Shown: positions 1 to 6,002 of the stretch, in pieces
Position numbering within the stretch: position 1 is the stretch's first letter
How the letters are laid out: every line of letters starts with the position of its first letter
Assembly (NCBI GenBank): GCA_964640385.1
Contig: CAZXFL010000035.1
Span: 1-13,626, forward strand
Length of the DNA stretch: 13,626 bases
Direction of reading: 5' to 3'
From: JBBDIK01 sp964640385
Lineage (GTDB): Bacteria; Actinomycetota; UBA4738; JBBDHU01
Notes under the pieces: model-generated
The model's database searches: none
What the model was told of the DNA's origin: nothing
Seen by the model: only the letters and a program-made list of their open reading frames with translations
Made by a program: the position numbers and the translations under genes

Positions 1-11
1 AGGCTCCGAAC

Positions 12-43
12 GAGACGGCCCGCCGGGAACGGCGGGCCGTCTC
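12..43 (+). terminator. Strong intrinsic-terminator-like hairpin of the upstream unit
   Basis: A perfect 14-bp inverted repeat, GAGACGGCCCGCCG paired with CGGCGGGCCGTCTC, closes on a GGAA tetraloop. The following bases (ACTTCCC) are not a proper U-tract, as is common in GC-rich actinobacteria. It lies directly before the first gene and most likely ends a transcript that enters from the left. Because the stem is symmetrical it could act in either direction. Confidence 0.75.
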
Positions 44-51
44 ACTTCCCA

Positions 52-67
52 GCTTCCGCGGGGAAGC
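52..67. other. Second short hairpin in tandem with the terminator
   Basis: A perfect 6-bp stem, GCTTCC paired with GGAAGC, closes on a GCGG loop, 8 bp after the large hairpin at 12-43. It may back up the terminator or form part of the leader of the gene at 119. No convincing -10 box is visible in the rest of 44-118, so the promoter of that gene is not assigned. Confidence 0.35.
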
Positions 68-118
68 CCGGGCCCGTGATGTCTCGCATCGTTGGTGCAT
101 GACCCGGAGGAAACCGAC

Positions 119-670
119 GTGAGTGAATACCCTCGACAGCGGTCCGGCGCGCGGTCGATTGCCGCGAGATGGGCAGTCCTGGGTGGCGTGATCATGTTCG
201 CCGCCGGCGTTCTGGTCGGGTGGGCGCTTTGGGCCGGGTCTTCCTCGGGTGGCGCGGATCCACGGGCGGCGCCGGGCTCGCTGGCCCCGGATCCGGTGCT
301 GGAGTTGGGCACCCCGGCGACGAGCAGCCTTGGCAATTCGATCACGGCTCTGTCGTGGGACTCGGAGGTGGACGTGAACGGGCGCGCCTACGCCCGTGCC
401 GAGGTCGAGTGGTGCGCCGGTCAGGAGCAGGTCGGGCAGGTCCGGAACATCATCTCCCTGTGGAGCGTAAGCATGAGCGACGGATCGCAGGTGCTGCCCG
501 AACCCGGGGGGGTCGGGCCGGATTCGCTCGCTCGATCCGGGAACGCCCAGGTGGTACCCGGAGACTGCGCGCGAGGCTTCATCGACTTCGACCTGACGGC
601 GGCCGCGGAGCCGGCGCTGCTCACGTTCTCCGGCCAGGAAGTGTTCCGGTGGGTGCTCGAGCCGGTCTGA
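119..670 (+). CDS. Hypothetical single-pass membrane protein with DUF4352-like exported domain
   Basis: I do not recognise a named gene. The frame is open from a TTG at 92, but the GTG at 119 is the better start: a GGAGG Shine-Dalgarno lies at 106-110, 8 bases upstream. The resulting 183-residue protein has a basic N-terminus (about residues 1-17), one hydrophobic helix (about 18-38) and a G/S/P/A-rich linker. The exported domain of about 130 residues has two cysteines (in EWCAG and PGDCARG) that could form a disulfide. The alternating beta pattern, a DG turn and a final VxPGxCxxGFIxFDL stretch resemble DUF4352/immunoglobulin-like domains. That resemblance is judged by eye. Predicted topology is N-in with the C-terminal domain outside. 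The next gene is a tRNA, so there is no operon clue to its role. Confidence 0.72.
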   Translation: MSEYPRQRSGARSIAARWAVLGGVIMFAAGVLVGWALWAGSSSGGADPRAAPGSLAPDPVLELGTPATSSLGNSITALSWDSEVDVNGRAYARAEVEWCAGQEQVGQVRNIISLWSVSMSDGSQVLPEPGGVGPDSLARSGNAQVVPGDCARGFIDFDLTAAAEPALLTFSGQEVFRWVLEPV

Positions 671-678
671 GTCCGAGC

Positions 679-701
679 CGCGAGGTCGCCGGGGCCTTGC
701 G
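679..701 (+). terminator. Weak terminator-like hairpin after the membrane protein gene
   Basis: CGCGAGG at 679-685 can pair with CCTTGCG at 695-701 (seven pairs, one of them G-U) around a 9-base loop. No U-tract follows. It sits 9 bp after the stop codon and before the tRNA promoter, a sensible place for a terminator, but on structure alone it is weak. Confidence 0.25.
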
Positions 702-723
702 AGCTGGTCCACAGGGCTGCGGG

Positions 724-729
724 TAGTAT
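724..729 (+). promoter_or_regulatory. Putative -10 box of tRNA-Val
   Basis: TAGTAT fits the TANNNT -10 consensus and ends 10 bp before the tRNA 5' end, so transcription would start within a few bases of the mature tRNA. No good -35 box lies at 16-18 bp; a TTGCGA at 697-702 is 21 bp away, too far for a standard promoter. Confidence 0.45.
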
Positions 730-739
730 CGGGGCGGCC

Positions 740-814
740 GGGCGCGTAGCTCAGCGGGAGAGCGCTCGCCTCACACGCGAGAGGTCGCAGGTTCAAATCC
801 TGCCGCGCCCACCA
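740..814 (+). tRNA. tRNA-Val (anticodon CAC), CCA encoded
   Basis: The full cloverleaf can be folded by hand. The acceptor stem GGGCGCG (740-746) pairs perfectly with CGCGCCC (804-810). The D-arm is GCTC/GAGC, and the anticodon stem CTCGC/GCGAG encloses the loop CTCACAC, giving anticodon CAC, which reads GTG valine codons. The variable loop has five bases, and the T-arm is GCAGG-TTCAAAT-CCTGC. The discriminator is A811 and the CCA end (812-814) is encoded in the DNA. The mature part before CCA is 72 nt. The gene stands alone and lies directly upstream of thrS, only 15 bp before the preferred thrS start. Confidence 0.96.
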
Positions 815-816
815 AC

Positions 817-822
817 TATCAT
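817..822 (+). promoter_or_regulatory. Putative -10 box giving a leaderless thrS mRNA
   Basis: TATCAT fits TANNNT and is followed by 7 bases (GGCCCCT) and then the ATG at 830, the spacing expected if transcription starts at the A of the start codon. It begins 2 bp after the encoded CCA of the tRNA. The tRNA T-loop sequence TTCAAA (792-797) lies 19 bp upstream and is the only -35-like element. Processing of a tRNA-thrS read-through transcript is an alternative source of thrS mRNA. Confidence 0.5.
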
Positions 823-829
823 GGCCCCT

Positions 830-2770
830 ATGCCCAACATCACCCTGCCCGATGGTTCCACCTCTGCTCTGCCCGACGGCGAGCCCGTGGGCTCGCTGCT
901 GTCACCGGACGCCATCGCCGCGCGCGTCGGGGACGAGCTGCGGGATCTCTCGTTCGTGCCGGAGGGGGACGCCTCGGTCGTTCCCGTCGTGGCGGCCGAG
1001 GACGATGGCCTGCACGTGCTTCGGCACTCGACGGCGCATGTCATGGCTAAGGCCGTATGCGACCTGTTCCCGGGGGCGCGTTACGCGATCGGGCCGGCGG
1101 TCCAGGACGGTTTTTACTACGACTTCGAGCTGCCGGAGGCCTTGACCCCCGAGGACCTGCCGCGGATCGAGGAGCGGATGCGCGGGATCGCGGCGGCCGA
1201 TCAACCGTTCATCCGCGAGGAGCTTTCGCGTGAGGACGCCCTTGAGCGTTTCGCCGATCAGCCGTTCAAGATCGAGATCATCCAGAAGATCGCGGACGAC
1301 GAGGCGGCTGCGGCTGAGGTGGCCACCGGGGATACGGTCAGTGTCTACCGGAACGGCGGGTGGGGAGACCTGTGTCTCGGGCCGCACGTGCCGTCCACCG
1401 GACGGCTGAGCGCGTTCAAGCTGACGTCGCTCGCCGGAGCGTACTGGCGGGGCGATGAGACCCAGCCGATGCTCACCCGCATCTACGGGACGGCGTGGGC
1501 GACCCAGGAGGATCTCGACGCGTACCTGCATCGGCTCGAGGAAGCCGAGAAGCGCGACCACCGCAAGCTCGGGCGGCAGCTCGGCCTGTTCTCGTTCCCC
1601 GAGGAACTGGGACCCGGACTAGCCGTGTGGCACCCACGTGGCGGCATCTTCCGCAAGCAGCTCGAGGACTACGTCCGGAACCTGCACGTGGAGCGTGGCT
1701 ACGACCCGGTGCAGAGCCCGCACCTGGCCCGCCGGGCCCTGTGGGACACGAGCGGCCACACCACCAAGTACGTCGAGAACATGTACCCGGAGATGGTGCG
1801 CGACGAGGCCTCGTACTTCGTGAAGCCGATGAACTGCCCGTTCCACGTCCTGATCTACAAGAGTCAGACGCGTTCGTACCGCGACCTGCCGATGCGCCTA
1901 TCGGAGCTGGGGACCGTCTACCGCTACGAACGCGTCGGGACCCTCCACGGGTTGTTGCGCGCCCGCGGTCTGACGCAGGACGACTCCCACATCATCTGCC
2001 GTGAGAACCAGCTCGTGGACGAGATCCTCGGCGTGTTCGAGTTGACCCTGGAGATCCATCGGACGTTCGGGTTCGAGGACCCGGTGGTGAACCTGTCGAC
2101 CAAGCCCGGGGTGGCCATCGGGGACGAGGCGATGTGGGCCAAGGCGATCGATGCCCTGACGGGGGCCCTGGAACGCAGCGGGCTCGCGTACACGGTGGCC
2201 GAGGGGGAGGGCGCGTTCTACGGACCGAAAGTGGACTTCCACTTCCACGACGCCATCGGGCGCCTGTGGCAGCTCACCACCGTGCAGTGCGACTTCGCGT
2301 TGCCCGAGCGTTTCGACATGGAGTACACGGGCGACGACAACGCACGCCACCGGCCCGTCATGATCCACCGGGCGATCCTCGGGTCGATCGAACGCTTCAG
2401 CGCGGTCCTGATCGAGCATTACGCGGGTGCGTTCCCGCTCTGGCTCGCGCCCGAGCAGGTGCGGATCGCGCCGGTGGCGGACCGGCACGCCGCGTTCGCG
2501 GAGGAGCTGGCGACCCGGGTTCGCGAAGCGGGGCTGCGCGTCGAGGTGGACGCCACGGCCGAGAAGGTCGGCAAGAAGATCCGGAACGCCTCGTTGATGA
2601 AGATCCCCTACGTGCTGGTGGTCGGAGACCGCGAGGCCGAGTCGGGGGAGTTGAACGTCCGGGACCGGACGGGAACCGAGACGGCCGGCGTCACGGTCGA
2701 GCGGCTGATCGAGGCGCTGGCCGAGGAGTCCGAGACGCGCGCTCTCGAGCCGGCGAGGCTGGGCGCGTGA
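830..2770 (+). CDS. thrS: Threonine--tRNA ligase (ThrRS)
   Basis: This class II aminoacyl-tRNA synthetase attaches threonine to tRNA-Thr in the cytoplasm and hydrolyses misattached serine. The 646-residue product is close to the E. coli length (642). A TGS domain fills about residues 1-60 and opens with MPNITLPDG. The N2 editing domain carries HSTAH (His66, His70) and Cys182/His186 in CLGPH. The catalytic core has the zinc ligands Cys336 (MNCPFH), His387 (DDSHI) and His513 (MIHRA), a motif 2 with YRYE (Arg365) and a motif 3 region ending in LWLAPEQV. An anticodon-binding domain follows to the end. An in-frame ATG at 821 adds three residues. I prefer 830 because a -10-like TATCAT overlaps the earlier ATG and the N-terminus then matches the family. 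No Shine-Dalgarno or T-box leader is present. The stop overlaps the next start (GTGA). Confidence 0.97.
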   Translation: MPNITLPDGSTSALPDGEPVGSLLSPDAIAARVGDELRDLSFVPEGDASVVPVVAAEDDGLHVLRHSTAHVMAKAVCDLFPGARYAIGPAVQDGFYYDFELPEALTPEDLPRIEERMRGIAAADQPFIREELSREDALERFADQPFKIEIIQKIADDEAAAAEVATGDTVSVYRNGGWGDLCLGPHVPSTGRLSAFKLTSLAGAYWRGDETQPMLTRIYGTAWATQEDLDAYLHRLEEAEKRDHRKLGRQLGLFSFPEELGPGLAVWHPRGGIFRKQLEDYVRNLHVERGYDPVQSPHLARRALWDTSGHTTKYVENMYPEMVRDEASYFVKPMNCPFHVLIYKSQTRSYRDLPMRLSELGTVYRYERVGTLHGLLRARGLTQDDSHIICRENQLVDEILGVFELTLEIHRTFGFEDPVVNLSTKPGVAIGDEAMWAKAIDALTGALERSGLAYTVAEGEGAFYGPKVDFHFHDAIGRLWQLTTVQCDFALPERFDMEYTGDDNARHRPVMIHRAILGSIERFSAVLIEHYAGAFPLWLAPEQVRIAPVADRHAAFAEELATRVREAGLRVEVDATAEKVGKKIRNASLMKIPYVLVVGDREAESGELNVRDRTGTETAGVTVERLIEALAEESETRALEPARLGA

Positions 2771-3252
2771 GCGAGCGGCTCTGGAGTCCCTGGCGGATGG
2801 AGTACATCCTCGGCGCGCGCGACCAGGACGACGCCGAGTGCGTGTTCTGCGAGCTGCTCACGCACGAGGACGACGAGGTCTTCGTCCTCAAGCGCACCGA
2901 TCGGGCGTTCGTCGTGATGAACATCTACCCGTACAACCCCGGGCACATGCTGGTCGCTCCGCTGCGCCACACGGGCGCGCTGGAGGACCTCGACCCCGAG
3001 GAACTCTTGCAGACCGGCAAGCTGCTGCAGGAGTCCGTCGACGTGCTGACCGGCGAGATGCACCCGCAGGGGTTCAACGTCGGGATGAACCTCGGCCGGG
3101 TGGCAGGCGCCGGGATCCCCGGGCACCTGCACTGGCACGTGGTCCCTCGCTGGGGCGGGGACTCCAACTTCATGTCGGTGACGGCCGACACACGGATGCT
3201 GCCCGAGCTGGTCGAGGACACCTTCAAGCGCCTGAAGCCCCGGTTCCTCTGA
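2767..3252 (+). CDS. HIT-family nucleotide hydrolase/phosphorylase (Ap4A phosphorylase-like)
   Basis: This is a 161-residue histidine-triad protein. The active-site motif HLHWHVVP places His120, His122 and His124; His122 is the expected nucleophile that attacks the alpha-phosphate of a nucleotide substrate. NPGHMLV (about 57-63) is the conserved nucleotide-binding strand, and CVFC (Cys25, Cys28) suggests the zinc site of the long HIT subgroup. The N-terminal LWSPWRMEYI and the NVGMNLG segment are typical of the actinobacterial group that includes M. tuberculosis Rv2613c, an Ap4A phosphorylase; the exact substrate here is inferred. The GTG start overlaps the thrS stop as GTGA, with GAGG at 2755-2758 as Shine-Dalgarno, so it is translationally coupled to thrS. 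Association with thrS makes sense because aminoacyl-tRNA synthetases can make Ap4A. Confidence 0.92.
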   Translation: MSERLWSPWRMEYILGARDQDDAECVFCELLTHEDDEVFVLKRTDRAFVVMNIYPYNPGHMLVAPLRHTGALEDLDPEELLQTGKLLQESVDVLTGEMHPQGFNVGMNLGRVAGAGIPGHLHWHVVPRWGGDSNFMSVTADTRMLPELVEDTFKRLKPRFL

Positions 3253-3258
3253 GGAGGT
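3253..3258 (+). promoter_or_regulatory. Orphan Shine-Dalgarno (GGAGGT) after the HIT gene
   Basis: GGAGGT follows the HIT stop codon without a gap, yet no + strand gene starts downstream: the next in-range start codon, GTG at 3275, is 16 bases away and lies antisense to ppc. In relatives the phosphatidyltransferase gene follows the HIT gene here, so this may be a remnant of that junction. A chance match is quite possible in purine-rich sequence. Confidence 0.3.
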
Positions 3259-3260
3259 GG

Positions 3261-3277
3261 CGCCGGGCTACCCGGTG
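3261..3277. terminator. Possible bidirectional terminator between convergent HIT and ppc genes
   Basis: CGCCGGG (3261-3267) and CCCGGTG (3271-3277) form a 7-bp stem with one G-U pair around the 3-base loop CTA, which is the complement of the ppc stop codon. On the + strand it is followed by TTCTG. The two convergent stop codons are only 15 bp apart, so this is the only place for a shared terminator, but the structure is small and has no clear U-tract. Confidence 0.35.
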
Positions 3278-5973
3278 TTCTGCAAGCCGGCGGCGACCCC
3301 GTTGACCGTGAGCTGCACGAGGCGGCTGACCGCGGCTGCGCGCTGCGGATCGGCGATGCCGTCGCGGATCTCGCCGAGGAACCGCACCTGCAGGAACGAG
3401 AGCGCGTCCACGTAGGGATTCCGCAGTTCGATGTCGCGCGCGAGCCGGGGTTCCTCTGCGAGGAGCCGCTCATGGCCGGTCACCTCGAGGACGAGCCGTT
3501 CCGTCCGTTCGTACTCCTCCTCGATCACTCGCGCGAGGTCCGGGTGGTCGGCGAGGGCGAAGTGCAGCTGCGCGATCTGCATGTCGGCCTTGATCAGGCT
3601 GAGTTCTGCGTTCTGGAGCAGTGAGGTGAAGAAGGGCCAGTCGCGCGCCATCGACTGCAGAACGTCGAGCCCGCCGGAACCGGCGGCCACGGCCTCCAGG
3701 CCGGCGCCCAGCCCGAACCAGCCCGGCAGGTTGCACCGGGCCTGCGTCCACGCGAAGACCCAGGGGATTGCCCGCAGGCTCTCGACGTCGGTTCCCGCTG
3801 ACCGTCGCGCCGGGCGCGAACCGATCGGCAGCTGGCCGATCTCGTCGATCGGCGTGGCGGCGAGGAAGAACTCCACGAAGTCGGGCTGTCCGATCAGGTC
3901 GCGGTAGGCGGCGCTGGAGGCCTCGGCCATCTCGGCGGCGGTCTCGCCGAAGAAGCCCTCACCGGGCCCCGTCTCGCGTTCGTGGGTCGGGGTGGACGCC
4001 AGCAGCACCGCGTTGGTGACCTGCTCGAGGTGGCGCCCAGCGATATGCAGGTTCCCGTAGCGGGCGAAGGTGACCTCACCCTGCTCGGTGACCTTGAAGC
4101 GGCAGGCGACCGACCCCGGGGCCTGGGCCCAGATCGCTCGGTTGGTCGGACCGCCGCCCCGCCCGAGCGCCCCGCCGCGGCCGTGGAAGATGGTCAGGCG
4201 GATGTCGCGCTGAGCGGCCCACGCGGTCAGGTCGGCTTGCGTGCGGTACAGCGCGAAGTTGGCGGCAAGCATGCCGACCTCTTTCGCCGAGTCCGAGTAC
4301 CCGAGCATGACCTCCAGGCGCCGGTCTCGGGACTCCAGCCAGGCCGCCGCACCGCGGATCTCGAACAGCTCGTCGAGGATCCTCGGTGCGGCGGCGAGCT
4401 CGGCGTGGGACTCGAACAGCGGAACGACGTCCAGGACCAGCGAGCCGTCGGGAACGGCAAGGCGGGCGAGGGCCCGGACCGCGGCGACGTCGGCGGCGGT
4501 CCGCGTGAAGCTCACGACGTAGCGCCGGCAGGCGTCGGGGCCGTAGCGCGCTTGGATGTCGGCCATGGCCCGGAACGTCTCCAGCACGAGCGAGGCTTCC
4601 TCGGTCGTCGGAGACGTTCCCTCGGGCCAGCCGCGCGTCGCGAGGGTGTTGAGCTCGTCGACATCCGTCGCGACTCCGGGAGCGAGCTCGTCCAGGACCC
4701 GGCGCAGGACGTCGGAGTGCTCCCGGATCTCGAGCGAAGCGAGGTGGAACCCGAACGTCTGGGCCTGCCACACGAGATGTTGCAGTTCCCCGAACGCGAG
4801 CCGCGGGGCGCCGGCGTCGTCGAGGGATCGCTGCACGAGCCGCAGGTCCTCGACGAGTTCCTCCGGACGCGCGTAGGCGCCGTGGGCGCCGGGCCGGGTC
4901 GCCGCGATGCGTTCGGCGATCAGGATGAGCATGCGACGGTGGGATTGGTCGCTCATGCGCGCGCGCAAGGCCTCGGCGGCCTCGGGGAACACCTGCTCAT
5001 CCTCGTCGAGCACCTTGAGTAGCGCGTCCGACGGCGGCGCGTCGCGGTCCGAGCAGGAGACGGCCCGGCTCACGCGGCGGGTCACGTTCTCGAGGCCGCG
5101 GAGTACGTGCTCTGCCTGGATCGCGATGGCCTCCCGGGTCACCTCGGGTGTCACGAACGGGTTCCCGTCCCGGTCGCCGCCGACCCAGCTTCCCCAGCGC
5201 AGGAACGGCTGCAGCGCAGGTGGCCGGTGCCCCGTCCCGTCGGGGTCCAGGGCCCGGTCCAGCGCCCGGTAGACCGCAGGCGCCACGCGGAAGATCGTCT
5301 CGTCGAACAGCGCCATCATGGCCCGGACCTCGTCGAGCGGGGTCGGCCGCTGGGGACGGAGCTGGTCGGTCTTCCATAGGGTCGCGACCTCCTCGAGGAG
5401 TCGGCGCTGGATCTCGTCCTCCTCCGGGCGGGAGAGACGCCGGTCGTCCAGGCGGGCGATCAGTGCTGCGATCCGCTCGATGGCTTCGACCACCGCGCGC
5501 CGTCGTGCCTCGGTCGGATGGGCGGTCAGGACCGGCGTGATCTCGAGGCGTTCCAGGAGCGAGGTGAGGACCTCGTCCCCCTCCCACTCACGGACGGTGG
5601 CGACGGCGGAGGCGATCGACTCGTGGAGCGGGACCTCCTCGCGGCCGGTCTCGCGGAGGTCGTGGATCCGGTGGTGCTCTTCGGCCAGGTTGATCAGCTG
5701 GAAGTACAAGCTGAACGCGCGGGCAACGGCCGCGGCGTGGTCGAGGTCGAAGGAAGCCACGATGCTCACGACCTCCGCGCGCCGCTCCTCTGTGGGCTCT
5801 TCACGGAGCGCGATGGTCGCGGCCCGCAGGCGCTCGACGTCGGCGACCAGTCCGGGTTCGGCATCCTCGCGTAGCACCCGGAACAGGACCGACTCGAGCA
5901 AGCGGACCTCCCGGCGCAGGAGCGACGGGAGGTCCCGTTCGCGTGATGTCGATGGGGGAGCCTGGGCTTCCAT
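3268..5973 (-). CDS. ppc: Phosphoenolpyruvate carboxylase
   Basis: PEPC adds bicarbonate to phosphoenolpyruvate to make oxaloacetate, refilling the TCA cycle in the cytoplasm. The 901-residue product is near the E. coli length (883). Visible motifs are LTAHPTE with catalytic His152, WVGGDRDGNP (about 263-272), GYSDSAKEVG with Lys564, the mobile FHGRGG loop followed by GRGGGP (His597, Arg599, Arg605), RAIPWVFAWTQ (about 734-744) and the terminal QNTG. Lys795 (LIKAD), Arg851 (LRNPY) and Asn899 match the aspartate-binding positions of the E. coli enzyme, so feedback inhibition by aspartate is likely. An ATG at 5979 adds two residues. I prefer 5973 because TAGGAT lies 6 bases before it and there is no Shine-Dalgarno, indicating a leaderless start. 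It lies 29 bp downstream of the EF-G-like gene on the same strand and interrupts the thrS/PIM gene cluster. Confidence 0.97.
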   Translation of the reverse strand: MEAQAPPSTSRERDLPSLLRREVRLLESVLFRVLREDAEPGLVADVERLRAATIALREEPTEERRAEVVSIVASFDLDHAAAVARAFSLYFQLINLAEEHHRIHDLRETGREEVPLHESIASAVATVREWEGDEVLTSLLERLEITPVLTAHPTEARRRAVVEAIERIAALIARLDDRRLSRPEEDEIQRRLLEEVATLWKTDQLRPQRPTPLDEVRAMMALFDETIFRVAPAVYRALDRALDPDGTGHRPPALQPFLRWGSWVGGDRDGNPFVTPEVTREAIAIQAEHVLRGLENVTRRVSRAVSCSDRDAPPSDALLKVLDEDEQVFPEAAEALRARMSDQSHRRMLILIAERIAATRPGAHGAYARPEELVEDLRLVQRSLDDAGAPRLAFGELQHLVWQAQTFGFHLASLEIREHSDVLRRVLDELAPGVATDVDELNTLATRGWPEGTSPTTEEASLVLETFRAMADIQARYGPDACRRYVVSFTRTAADVAAVRALARLAVPDGSLVLDVVPLFESHAELAAAPRILDELFEIRGAAAWLESRDRRLEVMLGYSDSAKEVGMLAANFALYRTQADLTAWAAQRDIRLTIFHGRGGALGRGGGPTNRAIWAQAPGSVACRFKVTEQGEVTFARYGNLHIAGRHLEQVTNAVLLASTPTHERETGPGEGFFGETAAEMAEASSAAYRDLIGQPDFVEFFLAATPIDEIGQLPIGSRPARRSAGTDVESLRAIPWVFAWTQARCNLPGWFGLGAGLEAVAAGSGGLDVLQSMARDWPFFTSLLQNAELSLIKADMQIAQLHFALADHPDLARVIEEEYERTERLVLEVTGHERLLAEEPRLARDIELRNPYVDALSFLQVRFLGEIRDGIADPQRAAAVSRLVQLTVNGVAAGLQNTG

Positions 5974-5990
5974 CCGCATATCCTATGCGG
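5974..5990. promoter_or_regulatory. Palindromic candidate operator over the ppc promoter
   Basis: CCGCATATCCTATGCGG is a perfect inverted repeat with 7-bp arms and a 3-bp spacer. It covers the putative ppc -10 box (minus strand TAGGAT, 5985-5980) and touches the predicted transcription start at 5973. That position suits a dimeric repressor; the cognate regulator is not in the window. An RNA hairpin ending the EF-G-like transcript is another reading, though the stem is short and has no U-tract. Confidence 0.4.
5980..5985 (-). promoter_or_regulatory. Putative -10 box of ppc (leaderless)
   Basis: Read on the minus strand, TAGGAT is followed by the 6 bases ATGCGG and then the ATG at 5973. This TANNNT-6/7-start layout recurs at thrS, the pgsA-like gene and lemA. 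No -35 box is recognisable 16-18 bp upstream, where the end of the EF-G-like gene lies. Confidence 0.5.
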
Positions 5991-6002
5991 CGGGTCGCGT
6001 CG

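Noticed and set aside
740..830. T-box riboswitch controlling thrS
   Set aside because: There is no space between the tRNA gene and thrS for a T-box leader, and no T-box core sequence is seen. The structured element is the tRNA-Val gene itself.
2134..2766. Extended N-terminus for the HIT protein within thrS
   Set aside because: The frame is open upstream, but the added part is Arg/Gly-rich out-of-frame ThrRS sequence. The GTG at 2767 with GTGA overlap and a Shine-Dalgarno gives the normal HIT length.
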